Of a stretch of DNA of 64,000 nt, positions 43,813 to 56,202 are shown piece after piece. Below the pieces are notes generated by a model. The model did no database searches. It was not told the origin of the DNA and saw only the letters and a program-made list of their open reading frames with translations. The stretch lies in contig NW_026570289.1 in assembly GCF_019649055.1 (NCBI RefSeq), positions 248,001 to 312,000 on the forward strand. Direction: 5' to 3'. Each line of letters opens with the position of its first letter. The stretch's first letter is position 1. The DNA comes from Paramacrobiotus metropolitanus (taxonomy: Eukaryota; Tardigrada; Eutardigrada; Parachela; Macrobiotidae). A program made the position numbers and the translations under genes.

Positions 43813-45997
43813 TCAGAATGATTCCAGACGCTGTCGTTCCTTTCCCTCGCTTAAGATTGCGCACATGCTGTTATCCATGAACTTAGGGCAGAATTCTGGA
43901 GCTGCTGATTTTAAATATGCATCATGCAAAAGCTCTGCTGCCGACTTCCGCTGTTCCGGGTCGAACATTAAGCACGACTTTATAAAATTTAACAAATTCT
44001 GGTCTCCTTCGGCACTGGAAAGTTCCGGCAGTTGTGGCTTGCCTTTTCGACCACCAACAGACACCACCGCACTTGTATGATATGTATATTTTTTGCCATA
44101 AGAATAGTTCTCCCATTCGTGCGTTCCTGGTCCCGTACTGCCTTTCCACTCGCAAATGACGGGCTCCTCCCCGGTTGCCAGGTATATCGCAACGCAGCCC
44201 ACACTCCAGATATCGGTTTTACCGCAAACTTCTGCTTCTTCATTGGGAGCTAAAGCAGTACAGTGCAAGAGTTCCGGGGCGGCGTATATAGGAGTGTAGC
44301 AGTTGTTCTCCGTTTCGTGGCTCAGTTCCCCATTTACTGCAGCTCCTTCGAAGTCGATGATCACTACACGCTGGTCAGCGTGAACTACAATCAGGTTTTG
44401 TGGCTTGATATCGCAGTGAAATATTTTGTGTTTGCACTGTACATGCAAGTAATGGAGCCCGGTTAACACGTGGCAGAGAAACTGTTTTATGTGCTCAGGG
44501 GAGATGACGCCAGTGTCCTTCAAATTATTTTTCGTCCAAGCGCGTAAATCATTACCTAAACAAAAATCATGATGTTATAGCAGGCGGCAGGGGATAAAAG
44601 GTGGCAGTGGCACCTGCCACTGGCAGCTGCCACCGGCAGTGGCAGTTGCCACTACGAGTTCTGGCAAGCGATAAAACGTGGCAACTGACCGAATTTTCAA
44701 ATGAGATGGACGTGCCATCCAACGATAATCTCTTTCTTAAATAAAAAAAAAATTCAGAAGGGAGTAAGTCACCGGGTAACGCTAGTCAATGGTTCTGGTA
44801 TTTGCTGTGGTAGCGGTGCTGGTAGTGTCACCGATGCCGGTAATGGTAGGTATAGTACATAATTCTTAGGTACTGGTGGTTTTAATGGTGGTGGTGATGG
44901 TAATGGAAGTGGTTACGGACGTGGGACTGCATCTTTTCAATTTTCTCAGATTTCCTTGTTTTGCTTGGTTTCTCATTGTCAGGTGTCCCAGTTTTCCTAC
45001 TTTCCTAGCTTTTTCAGCATTCTTAATTCTATTATTTTCCTTAGATTTCTTAGGATATATTTTGCTGTTTCTTAGTTTATTTCTTAGATTTTCTTAAGAA
45101 ACAACACAAAACTTAAGAAAAAAAATTGAAGACCTCAGAAAAGAAAACCTTAGAATAACCTAAGAATAACCTAAGAATAACCTAAGAATAACCCGAATTC
45201 ACCTAAGAAACCTAAGAAAATCTAAGAATAATCTAAGAAGCAACCATAAGAAAACCTAGCGAGTAAGAAAACAAATGCATAAGAAAACATCCCAAAAACA
45301 GATGAGAAAATCAAGACAGCTAAGGAATTTGGGTTTCCACCTTACCACTACCATAACCGCTGCCAGTCCCATTACCACCACCAGTACCGCTACGCTTACC
45401 TCTACCACCACCAGAACACGTACCATAAATTAGAACTACCCGGCGACTTACTTCCTTTTTAATTTTTTAGATATTTTATACAGAGATTATCGTTGGCTGG
45501 CACATCTATCTCATTTCCTTGTTCCGGCAGTTGCCACGTTACAGTATATCGCTTGCCAGAACGCGTAGTGGCAACCGCCACTGCCGGTGGCAATTGCCAG
45601 TGGCAGGTGCCACTGCCACCTTTTATCCCCTGCCATAGCAGGCAGAAAATTTTCGGGTTTCGTGTATGAACTGCGATTAAATACCGGCGTAATAAAGGCT
45701 GGCTGTAAGATGGCAAAGGTGGTTTTCATTGCAGTAAACAGGTTCGGCAAGAGCTAAGCCGCAGTATTTGGTAACATTCCAATGATCCAGGTTAAGTAAC
45801 ACTCTTATCCTTGGAACAAATGTACTGTTAAAAACTTCCCGCTTGATCTTCGCCGTGACAGCTTTTATGAAGATCTTCTGGTTTTGATGGTCTACGGTAA
45901 ACAGTAGCCGCTGCATCCGTTCATCTCGAGGCTGCCAGTCCTTCGGTAATTTGCTTATGAATCCGCCTTCTGGGAGTATATCTTCCACTACGAACAT
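43813..45997 (-). CDS. Divergent protein kinase, two exons seen
   Basis: Exons 45997-45685 and 44555-43813. The joint recreates SLYYAGNDLRAWTKNN, a proper hinge to helix D. N-lobe lysine in KIFIKAV; the glycine loop is not recognisable. The C-lobe has HCDIKPQNLIVV (Asp, Lys and Asn present), DFEG in place of DFG, AAPELL and DIWSVGC. Activity is possible but the metal-binding DFG is altered (DFE). Exon 1 begins directly after an acceptor-like TTCGTTTTAG at 45998, so an upstream exon is likely. The 1129-bp intron is almost entirely one foldback transposon. Confidence 0.75.
44586..45634. mobile_element. Foldback/Mutator-like element with 9-bp target duplication, inside kinase intron
   Basis: The element is 1049 bp long. 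ATAGCAGGC directly flanks it at 44577-44585 and 45635-45643. Terminal inverted repeats start GGCAGGGGATAAAAGGTGG and stay similar for about 195 bp. They are built of GGCAGTGGCA/TGCCACTGGC sub-repeats. The interior is GGTGGT-rich on the left and its complement on the right, with CCTAAGAATAA repeats near 45150-45240. No transposase. A 9-bp duplication fits Foldback or Mutator-type insertion. Confidence 0.92.
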
Positions 45998-46662
45998 CTA
46001 AAACGAAAAAGTTTTCATCAACTTGTCGCAGTCAATAAATAATGGCATAAACGAAATTCCCATAAATGAATTTATACCCTGAAAGCTGCGTTGTATTGCA
46101 GTCTTGTGAAAATATAGCAGTCAATGCGTAAAAACTATTTTTACAAAAGAAGCGCTCAGTTAAGAAAAATTGACTTCCTAATACTGTAGACTACCATTAG
46201 GCTTACTCACTTCTCCTTGAAATAAATATTTTCAGCTCTGCTTGACAGCTTCTAGATTGCGCGAGTGGTTGTAGGCGCAGCATAGCACTGTCGCCATTGC
46301 GCCTTGCAGTGTAGTACGTATTAGTAATGCTTTTCATCAGCTTTTTATCTTTTCATCAAACGCAAACGCCCCCAGGCATGCAACCATGCGGTTGACGCAG
46401 AGATTAGTAGTTCTACGGTAGGCAATAAACCGGTAGAGCTAGTGCAAGTCATGCAATCACACAGACACTGTTTCTTCGCTAGGCCGAAGCAAAATAAAAA
46501 CCATTGCTGCAGAAATCGTCGTATGTTGATCAGTTAGTTATTAATAACGCAACAGCAACTGACAAAATATCCAGAATTTTTATCAGTTTTTCCTATCGTT
46601 TATACGGGATATTCGTCCTAATTTCCAAAATATTGGATTGTAAAAAGCTGATAAATCATACC
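45998..46662. other. Shared upstream region of two head-to-head kinase-like genes
   Basis: About 660 bp between the minus-strand kinase and the plus-strand pseudokinase. Unseen 5' exons or a shared promoter could be here; no motif is clear. Confidence 0.35.
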
Positions 46663-47535
46663 ATGAATACTGTTGAGGATTTCATTCAGAAGCCTTCCTG
46701 TCGTATGTTGGACAAATTGGAGGTTGCCGCAGCAATTATAGATACCGTTGCCTCGCGCCATGACAATCAGGAAGGTGGCTTTGATTTCCGTCCGCATAAA
46801 GTTGTTGTTTCGGGACGGACAGCGCAAGTTTCCGTGCTGAAAATGGACGAAATCGATTCCGATTATGTAAAATACCATCACGAGGAAGCCGTGCGTGCTC
46901 TGTTGTATGCTGCTCCGGAAATCATTGCAGAAACTGGGCTAATGGGCATAGAATGCTTCCAGAGGGCGGACGTTTGGGGATTTGGATGTTTGTTGTTATA
47001 CCTTATCAGCGAAACCCATCCTCTACATTATGCTACTTTTAAAAATAAAGAAAGACGTTGCCTTAATTACGAGCAAAACCCGTTTCTTGCTATCACAATA
47101 ATGGCGGCAAGCGGTAAGAGCCAGCCCGATTATCAGAGCTATTGTGGGGACTATACCGCATTGTTGGAACTGTTCGCTTCCTGTTTCCGCTTTGAACCAA
47201 CCGAGCGAGAAAGCGTGTCAACACTGCGAAACCAACTTCTTCCTGCTTGTGCAGTGTCATTTGCTGCAACACCATCGATACGAAAACCTTTTGAGATGGT
47301 TTACCTCATTTCCAGTAGGCCGGAAGACCCACAAATCTCCGAAAGCACGGGATTGGCAGCCGCTGAGATTGAGCGTTCAAGTAAGACGATCCTACATAAG
47401 ATCCCATTTATAATTTACAAGACATGCCCAGGGAAAGGTCATAGTACAGATGCCGTTGTGCAGATGCCTGGCAAGTATCAGAATCGGTTAGACTGTGACT
47501 ATCAGTGTGAGATGATGTGGAAAAAAAGAATATAG
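46663..47535 (+). CDS. Pseudokinase C-lobe exon
   Basis: The kinase fold is evident from YAAPEIIAE (APE region), RADVWGFGCLLLYL (subdomain IX) and the final helices. The catalytic loop reads FDFRPHKVVV (Asp kept, Lys to Arg, Asn to Lys), and the DFG position reads VLKMDE. Catalysis is therefore unlikely. The N-lobe is not in this exon. The ATG at 46663 is chosen only because the sequence before it looks non-coding. An in-frame continuation past a donor (GTATCA near 47477) to an exon at 47895-48224 is possible. Confidence 0.65.
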   Translation: MNTVEDFIQKPSCRMLDKLEVAAAIIDTVASRHDNQEGGFDFRPHKVVVSGRTAQVSVLKMDEIDSDYVKYHHEEAVRALLYAAPEIIAETGLMGIECFQRADVWGFGCLLLYLISETHPLHYATFKNKERRCLNYEQNPFLAITIMAASGKSQPDYQSYCGDYTALLELFASCFRFEPTERESVSTLRNQLLPACAVSFAATPSIRKPFEMVYLISSRPEDPQISESTGLAAAEIERSSKTILHKIPFIIYKTCPGKGHSTDAVVQMPGKYQNRLDCDYQCEMMWKKRI

Positions 47536-47894
47536 AAAGAATATATAATCGTAAAAGAATATAGATACGATAGCACCACTTCATTTTTTCTTCTTCTCGG
47601 TGTCAATAAATCTGCAACAAGCGAAACCCAGCAAGGAATATATAGAATACAAATATACAAATATACAAATAAAAAAGCATCTATGCACGATCAGGCCTCT
47701 CAGTGTAAGCGTATTAACAACAGCCAACAACATCATTTTATTTTGTTGCGAATGAGAAATTTTCAATAACACACACAACGTTTTTAGAATGTTATTAATA
47801 AATTTTCGGATTATACAATCACAGACTTGGTCACAGCGATTTTGCATCCGTATTTTTATTATTTCTAATAATATTTTTTTGTTCAGCTGCAGAG

Positions 47895-48224
47895 CATTCA
47901 CGCGTAAATGTTTCCGGCATATCTGAAAAGAATCTTCCCGAAAAGTTGTCGAAAGAGAAGCCTGCCCTGCAAAGGCATCCAGGTCGTCCTGCGTTCGTAC
48001 AAACAGTAGCCGAAGCCAGAGGATCTGGAAGGGAAGAACTGTACGAGACACCAACACATTACGAGGGCGCAGACTCAAGGGCTGAATCTATTTACGCGAA
48101 ACTTCCCGATAAAAGGACCCATAAACTATTGGCGGAACACAGTGGTAATCCTATCAGCGTGAGGACGGAGGTGCCTGCTGACAGAGAGACAAGAGAAAAG
48201 CTAAAGTTCGCATCAAAAAAGTGA
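47895..48224 (+). CDS. Possible 3' exon, charged low-complexity tail
   Basis: Open frame after an acceptor-like TTGTTCAGCTGCAG. It encodes a charged Ser/Glu/Lys/Arg-rich tail ending KLKFASKK. It could be the C-terminus of the pseudokinase gene. No domain. Low certainty. Confidence 0.3.
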   Translation, partial: HSRVNVSGISEKNLPEKLSKEKPALQRHPGRPAFVQTVAEARGSGREELYETPTHYEGADSRAESIYAKLPDKRTHKLLAEHSGNPISVRTEVPADRETREKLKFASKK

Positions 48225-49450
48225 ATCGCAACCACTGACCGCGCGTTCTTACGAAGGATTAAACATTTCGTAATTACCGACTTCACAGACGGCTGTGTAT
48301 AGAATCGCCCCTGTAAACAGATTTTCTGCTGAAAATTTATTTTTTTATCCATTTTGCACAATCAAATTTGGCAATTTTTCGTTATTTTTTTTAAAAAAAA
48401 AGCAGTGTGATGCAATTAAGCATGTCCAGTCATATTCTAGGCCTAAGGATTCCTCAAAACGCGATCCTAGTTCTTGTGCAATGAGAACCACTCGAGAACA
48501 ACGTGATCGTTGCCGGAAACACTTTAAGTGCTATAAATGTTTCGGGGTTTTCAGCTTACATCGACGCTTGCTTTGCATTCACCTGGTGCCGGTGTCGAGT
48601 GTATTTCTCCGAGTACAAGGAACGCACCTCATAGCATACTTCCGTTACCTTGATTTCGTTCGTTGTCATGAGTTAAATATGTAACAAAGTGCACTGGCTT
48701 TCGCGGTTTAACCTTATAGCAAAATTCAGGGTCTGCATGGTTTTGAAACTTCCGGGCACGGCGGGCAGTGAAACGCATGTAAATTGATTGCAAATACGGT
48801 AGCTGGTTCGCAGAAATTATTATGTCTTTGAAACAAATTGATTTGCCAAATTCGAAAAGTGCACGAAAAAAATCAATCTAAAAATTAAACCAATGTTAAA
48901 TTATAAGAATTATCAAGAAAAGCGAAGATCTGACGCGGTTAGAAAGTACGTATCGGATTTGCAGTTTGGAATCAAACGCAAATAAACTAGACATGGTACC
49001 GCTTTTCCTCAGACAAGTGGGCCTCGCAAAGTACAGTAATCACGGTTACAATGCTATTTCCCGCTTACAATTTCAGTTCAGTATTTCAAGGTATATTAAC
49101 ACAAAGGCTGTCATTCTCATCCTGCTACCTTTTTGCAATTCTTCAAAACGGCGCAGCGAAACGGCGCAGAAATCACCGATGTAAGAACGTGCCAATGCAT
49201 ATTTTCTGTAGTTAGTGACACAATTGCGTGCCCCTCCCCTCCGCCTTCGTATACGCTGCCAGTGCAACCCGCCTGCTGTGCTCTGTAGTCTGTACAGTGA
49301 CTACGAATACGGATTTTTATACATGCACTGTACCGTTTCCGACCGCTCCTCATTCCGTCTGTGTGCCAAACTAAGTACGAGAAACTGTTTCCGTCTGGCC
49401 CAACATCCTTGCAAAAACGAGAAAGGGTAACCGCGGTTAGTACGATTCTA
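48225..49450. other. Intergenic, no supported gene
   Basis: Short frames only. Confidence 0.4.
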
Positions 49451-50261
49451 CTACTGTACCCGCGCGAGTTTAAGGGACAAAAAATTCCCCCAGACCGCCC
49501 GCACTAGATGTTGATTCCTTTGACATTCCCGTACAACCGCCGTACCATCGTGCACGGGAAACAAGGTCATACCACCCGGACGTTTGCCGTGCTTGTCAGA
49601 AAGACCTGTCGGTTCACTTTGACAAGGGTACCCCGCAGTCTCCAAGCCACGTTTGGTTTCGTTGTTCGGTTCGAGTCGTTCGACATGACGAGACAACCTG
49701 CCTTTACTACCAGAAACAAGACAATTTATAGTGCGCGTTCCTCTCAACATGGCTTCCACAATTTACGCAGTCGTGTTCTTCAACTACGGGGAGTCCAATT
49801 CGAAGAGCGACACCAGATTCTGATATCTTCGTCCCGGAGGAATGTACGCAGGTATGGTGCTGGGTGAGCGTTCAACCATGCGCCAAAGTTACGATGAAAA
49901 GCAGGCAGCAGCACTGATTTATCAGTTTCGCTCGTTAAACTGAACTTCAGCAAAGCTACGACAGCGTTTATCGTTTGGGCGATCCCAAGAACACTGAAAC
50001 TTTCTACTTTCTTCGGGCGGAGGTTCGAATCTAATACATCATGCCCACAAGTCTACCACAGCGTCCAGGAGCTACCGTCGAGGGCTGATAGATGTCCGAA
50101 ACAAGAGACACCACTAAATACACCGATGCCAAAAAGGCAGCAAAAACTAGCGATTTAGTGGTGCGTAGTCCCAGTCCACCGTCCTTAACCGGCAGTGTCA
50201 TTTGGCTCCACTGGAGGTCTGTCACACGTATGTTCAAGATCGACTGCATGCCAACGCGCAC
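49451..50261 (-). pseudogene. Remnant of a non-LTR retrotransposon RT C-terminus
   Basis: Minus-strand LPVKDGGLGLR...FAAFLAS (about 50110-50200) followed in another frame by KGRLSRHVERLEPNNE, EPTGLSDKHGKRPGGMTLFP (about 49560-49720). This order is typical of the region after RT in a group of animal LINE-like proteins. Frames are broken and no palm motifs are found. A different lineage from the LINE at 25-30 kb. Confidence 0.65.
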
Positions 50262-51099
50262 ACCATCATCGATGGCTTCTGTGCGGGATCCATACAGCAG
50301 CTTTGGGATTAGCAGGCAGTGTTTCAGCTGGCACTTTCCGAGTTCATATTAGTCGCATGTCGGACGATATTACTTGCCACACTGGCCTAAACATATGGCA
50401 CGCTTCTCTGCTCAACGTCTGCACCATTTATGACGCACATACAATAAGCCATTGCCGGGTTGACAAAACCACAGCGATGTTAGCGGTTTTGTCAACAGTT
50501 TTACGTACAGCTGCATTTGCGATTTGGTAATGGTGGTTATTTTTGTTGCACACTGCATGTACAGCCCACCGAAAGCCGTCTACTAAAGTCATATCCAGAT
50601 TCAGATCTATATTGCCACGAATGGGATGCACCAGGGCCGGCAAACCAGAAAAGACTGACCAAAACCAACATTTTATTTTGAAAGCCCGTAGTCGAAACAC
50701 TGGCCAGATAGTATTCATTTCTTTCAGAACCTCTCCCGCTTGGAACGCCAAAGTCGAAGAGTTTTGACTACCTTCACCAAATGCAACTAAATTAATATAA
50801 TAATCCTTATCTTCGTGGTATTTTTAACCAAGCAGTGCTGCCACGTAAACCAACTGAAATATATTTAAAAAATGAATGTCTATGAATTTCTGCTAATTAA
50901 ATTATCAAAATGAATTTTATTTGCAGACCGTTATTACGACAAGAACGACTACATATGTAACGTCATTGTCATCGAGGACAATTTCTGTACTAGTGCCGGC
51001 TGAGCAGCTATCGCTACACTATCACCACTATCTACTATGATTGTCTGTTCAATCAGTGGTAGACCGAACTACCGCCACTAATAGTAATCAGTGCACAAA
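50262..51099. other. Probably decayed retrotransposon and intergenic sequence
   Basis: Broken minus-strand frames at 50428-50751 may extend the RT remnant but have no clear motif. Confidence 0.3.
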
Positions 51100-51970
51100 C
51101 CCGTTAGTTCAGCGAGTGACCGAAATACCCCTATAGTCTAGGTGACTGAGCTCGTTAGGCTAATAAGTGACCGTACTGTTACTATAGCTCATTAGGTGAG
51201 CGGATGACCGAGCTGTCACTGCTCTCCAGCGTAAAGCCCGTTAGGGAACCGGCGACCGAATTAACCCAAATTTCTCGGCTTCAAAGAGCTCGTCAAGGAA
51301 CGAGCGACTGAGCAGTCACTACTGTTCGTGCACAGAGCCCGTTAGGTGAACGGGTAACTGCGCTTACCTCCACTGTCCAGTGCACAAAGCCCGTTAGGGA
51401 ACCAGTGACCAAGCTGATGTTAGGGCCGTCAGTGACCGAACTACCAAGTGCCACTATAGTCCCTTGAAAGAGTCAAACGATACGAATAAAAGCTATTACA
51501 ACGGAGCATCCGAATAGACCGGCCGCATCCGAATAGACCGACCGTTAACTGAGACCAAGCGCGTCAGCGAGCGGGTAACCTCGCCCATTATTGAGCGGGT
51601 GACAGAGCCCGTTAGGCGAGCGGGTAACCTCGCCCATTACTGAGCGCGTGACATGGCCCGTTAGGTGATCGGGTGACCGAGGCCGTTAGTTAGCGGGTGA
51701 AAACGTCCGTGAGTTGAGCGGGTGACTGAGCCCGTTAGGTGAGCGGGTAAAAGAGCCCGTTAGATGAGACAGACCCCGTTAGTTAGCGGGTGACAGAGCC
51801 CGTTATTGAGCGGCTCACAGAGCCCGTTAGTGAGCGTGATTGCGCTACCACTACTGTCCGGTGCTCTGAGACCTTTAGGTGAACGAGTGACTATGCGACC
51901 ACTGTCGTCCAGTGCACAGAGTCCGTTAGGTGATCAGGTAATCGAGTTACCACTTCTGACCGCACATAAG
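51100..51970. repeat. Degenerate minisatellite built on GAGCCCGTTAG
   Basis: Dozens of imperfect units combining CCCGTTAG(G/T)TGAGCGGGTGA with spacers. A 24-bp rhythm is clearest at 51580-51840, with longer mixed units at both sides. No coding sense. Confidence 0.85.
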
Positions 51971-52312
51971 ATCCGTGTTTTTGCGTTAGTGCGATAATAT
52001 TACAATAATGACGTTTCGGCGAAACATAGATGTTATATTATAAATATCCATCCGAAAATCAAATAAGTGGCCGTGGACCACAAGAAACGCGGAGACGAAA
52101 CTGCGGCTGATAATTATTACTGCGTAAATAAATCCAACAGAAGCCAAACTCCAGAGCTACCGGAGAATTCAATATTTAGCACAATCGTATTTGCTTATAC
52201 ATGAAGACACTGTTTAATTCGTCAAGTACAGAATAAGCCTCGGATTTCGAAAACTTGAATATCGTAAGTAAAGAAGCGTATTCTCACAGTCACGCATAAG
52301 GCGCCAGATACT
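51971..52312. other. Short intergenic region, nothing seen
   Basis: No gene or motif recognised downstream of the LRR gene. Confidence 0.4.
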
Positions 52313-53395
52313 TCAGCACTGCGCCACATCGTAACAAGACGTGTTGTACGAAAAGTGTGTGCCGGCACGAATGTTATCGTACGTCAGATTGCCGGTGCAA
52401 TCCACACTGAAAACACTGGGAAACTCTTCATGGGTGGTGACCGCCGGAGTCCTATAACTCCCAATCACTGCGACTTCGCCGGTTTCTTTAGGGGCGGCCA
52501 AGTGCAGCTTCTGTTTAAGGAAGTTGCGGAGCCACGCCAAGGAGCAGTCACAATGCAGGCGGCGTACGACGGCAAAATCAGCCTCGGTTAAAGGGGACTC
52601 GTGGCCCCGGTGCAACGCCATCAATTCCAGACCGAGGTCATACTCCAACATCAGGCTTTTCAGCCTTGGCAAATCGGTGAACGTGTGTGTCTCTATCATA
52701 GCGATCGTGGAGATAACGAAACGGATCATCTGCACGTTCTGCATCTGGGAAAAGTCCCGTTTCCGAATCGTCAGGTTCCTGCCCCCTTGCAGTTCCAGGG
52801 TAACCAAATTCGGAAGTGTACCGGCAGCGTAGATTTTGCCGGTGATGGTCGCCGTGACGCAGCGCAGCACGTGCAGCTCGATCAGTAGCTGACGAACCGG
52901 GTCGATGACGTCATAGTGCACCGGATCGTCCGTGTCGGCGCGTTCGTGCAACTGGAGCGTCACCGCGCGGTCGGAGCTGATGTTGTGGATGTTGCGAGTC
53001 AATTGGGCGGCCGCGGCGCGGACTCCATCTAAACAGCGCGCTTCGATGTACGTCAGGTAAATCGTGCTTTCACCCTCTACCTGATGATAAAAGGACTGCA
53101 CTAAAGGACCAATGTCGCAGAGAGGCGTTGAGCCGTCTACCAAAACCGAGTATGCGAAATATTCGGCCTGCGTAAAATTATCCGTGCGGAAGAAGAACTT
53201 TTCCACCGGGACGACAGAATCGGGAGATGCAATGGCTGCTGACGATGTGCTGCATTCGGCTTCCAGTTCGCTGAACGGTTCTAGAAAAACAAAAAAAAAT
53301 ATAATTCAAATCCTGGTCAGTTACTGTTCGGAAATACCAGCGAACTCTGCAGCCAACAGAATAGCGGCGGTAAACAAGTAGGTCTGAAAATACAT
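52313..53395 (-). CDS. Secreted leucine-rich-repeat protein, two exons
   Basis: Exon 1 is 53395-53325, intron 53271-53324 (54 bp), exon 2 is 53270-52313. Exon 1 gives a signal peptide, MYFQTYLFTAAILLAAEFAG. The acceptor TTCAG at 53271 was chosen because the other one (TCTAG, ten bases earlier) puts exon 2 in the wrong frame. The mature part has a ragged N-terminal region, then LRRs (LPNLVTLELQGGRNLTI; LPRLKSLMLEYDLGLEL) and a Cys-containing C-cap CDCSLAWLRNFL. It ends without a membrane segment, so the product should be secreted. Ligand unknown; extracellular LRR proteins often bind proteins or microbes. Confidence 0.8.
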
Positions 53396-55706
53396 AATTC
53401 CGAATAATTGTTGTTGTCAATGCAACTTCCGGTGTGTTGGTTTTCGGTAGTGTAGACCGTATCGACAATTTACAGCGGCTGTTATGCGCGAATTCTGTAG
53501 ACGTTTGCGAGAAGCCACTTGAACTATAAGTCTACATCTATTCTCTACCCAAAGCGCTGTCTTCAGCCTTACCAGTGAGCGTCGACTTTAAATCGTGTGG
53601 ATCGTTTGATAGCCATCTGTACGATGTACTGTTGTACTGTACCTACCATGATCATGCAACCAGATACTGGACTCACAGCCGTTTGAAAATTGTAAATTCT
53701 CGCAACTTCCTTGGTAGTTATTTGGCAAGTGCTGTATGTAGCAAACATCTGTATACTTAAATCATTCTTAGTGTGCATTTCGATTGCCGATCACGACCAT
53801 TGTGCCGCGCAGTGCCAACTCGTGAAAATGGTTCGTGCGCGCAAGATCTGGTACGGGAGTTATGACTGTTAAAAAATTCCAAAACGCTTACCGTAATTAT
53901 CGAACTGCAAGCAGTGGGCTTCAAATATTGATTGCCCTGCAGAGGGACTTCGATTACGGGCATGGGCTTGTTTTTGGGAGTGAGGGAGAGGGACTATTAT
54001 ATTTCCAATGCGTTTTAGTGGGCTGGACTAATAAATTTTGAACAAGTTAATACACTATTTAGAAATCAGTATTAGTGCAGAATCAAACGTCGTATAAAAG
54101 AATAACAATATTCACAGGAATTCACTACATGTCTGCAATTGAATTGCTTGAAATTACAGAATCGTCGAAGGAACATAACCTTTCGCCTTTGCAAAAATGC
54201 GTTCAGTCGGAATCAGACTGGCTGCTAGTATTCAGTAGAACCAGTGCTGCCGGCCCAGAAAGCTTGTCGGCATCTACATCGACTTCCTCGCACTCTTTGT
54301 CATTATACCGGCACATGCCGCTGATCTGAAATTCCAGTTTTTCGTGCATTTTATTATAGCCCATGGCGGGCCTGCGTTAGATCGTCTGAATGCCTTATCA
54401 GAGAATGGCACGCATATCAATTAAAGAGTGACGAGCCTTATCGAAGAATGCCGGCTGAGACTGTATATTCCGCAAAGAACTTTTAATTCGATCGAAAACT
54501 TGGAAAATTGCAAGCGTAACGAACAATGCTTCTTTGTACATTAGAGTAAAATAGAGGGTGTTCTGGTGGTACGATTTCAGAGTTTAACCTTTAATTCGCA
54601 ATGTTGTGGATCGTACTTTTAAATCCACATTTATTAAAATATAATTCTAACCTTTTAAAATATAATTGTTTAATTTGTAATTTTATTTGAACCGTTTAAG
54701 AGGTCATGTGCTAACCGAAAGGTGGCTAAATGAAGAGTTCACCTTGAAATAGTCTTAATTTGGATGTTGTACAAGTAATAAAATATAAACAGCCGTAAAT
54801 AACCTAAAACAAAAATTTTGATTAACTTTGCCTATGTGCCTTGATTAGCGTAACTCATAGGTTTATATGTTTTGCTGTTCCTTTGCGTAACCGTTTCCAA
54901 ACAGGCTGTGCACGCGGAGTCGTATCAGTGTACGTTAAACAACACATGTTTCAAAAGCATATCAACAGGGAATAACGAAACTAATTTTAGAAAATTTACA
55001 ATCTAGCAGCTGTGGCTTCGGCCTTAGAGCTGGGCAACAGGAGCCGTTCATGGGCATATCGAACGCAATGAGCGCAATATGGAAAAGTTCAACATAAAAA
55101 ATCCAAAAACGTCTGTAGTAATGCTATGTAATAGCTTGGAGCACTATGAATGGTACATTGGTACTCATCTAATTTTTGTTTGGCCACGCCCTATCGACCA
55201 TGGCAGATGAAGTAATTTTTTAAACATACTAGCTTTAAAATATATTAGCGTTTTACAAAAGATTATATTTTTTTAAATTTATACCCGGAAAATGAGCCCT
55301 GGTAGGATTTTCCTCGTCGATTTCAAAATTTGCTGAAATCCTCGTCGGTGTGCAGAACAGTATAAGGCTCCCAGAACTGTTGCAACTTTGATAGCTTTAT
55401 CTCGGCGCTGACAGTGAAACCCGAACTTCCGTATTCATCACGACTAGGGCAGTCGAACTCTGCCGCAGCCGCAGGTAAAATAAGAGCAAAATAATCGCCG
55501 CCATTGCAGAACTGTCAAAGACCTGGTTGATCATTTTTACACATTTCAACAATTTTTGGCCGGTTTGGCAGTACAGTTAACTAGTTCGCGATTCCGCGAA
55601 AAGTTTTCTGGAAGGAATGCTTAACTAATAATCATTGAACAGCACTCACCGACAAGAGTATTTGTACTTAGTGCACGAGAGTCTCACACACAAATTTATC
55701 AGCAGA
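53396..55706. other. Intergenic with one MITE end
   Basis: TTACCGTAATTATCGAAC at 53889 is one end of the MITE family described at 26367. No supported gene; the plus-strand frame 54075-54329 lacks features. Confidence 0.4.
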
Positions 55707-56202
55707 CCCATCACTGTACCTTTCACCGTGCCCATATTTGTATTTTCACAGCTTGCGTATAATTTCTCCTTTTTATTTTGTTCTACGTTTTACGTGTTAA
55801 TACGAGCTGTTTTTCATATTTTATTTGGCGCATATTTAGTAAGGTAGGCCGGCTTTCCTATAAGAATTCCCTAAACTCAACATAAGGCTTACTGTAGATG
55901 TACTAAAAAATTCAGTTGAATACGTCGATGCAGAATGCGGTTAAAATATTATTAAATTTAGTATATTTTATCATACAAAACAGCACGATATGGGATGCCA
56001 GGTCAAGCAAGCAAGTTAACCATTAACGTTTTTACAAATTCTTCGGTCATTCTGACGGCGGCCTGTACCATCGGTAGCCGGTTCCCCCGATTGTGGCAGA
56101 TCGTGAAATTGTTCTCCAGGAAGCAAGAGGAGCAACAGAAATCGGAGGTTGAAAATCGTAAGAATATGCCATATAATCTCGGACTCGGAATATGAAGATC
56201 AT

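Noticed and set aside
45085-45240. CCTAAGAATAA repeats as telomere-like sequence
   Set aside because: They lie inside the foldback element and are irregular.
45459-45750. Minus-strand ORFs over the right foldback arm
   Set aside because: They are reading frames through the transposon terminal repeat.
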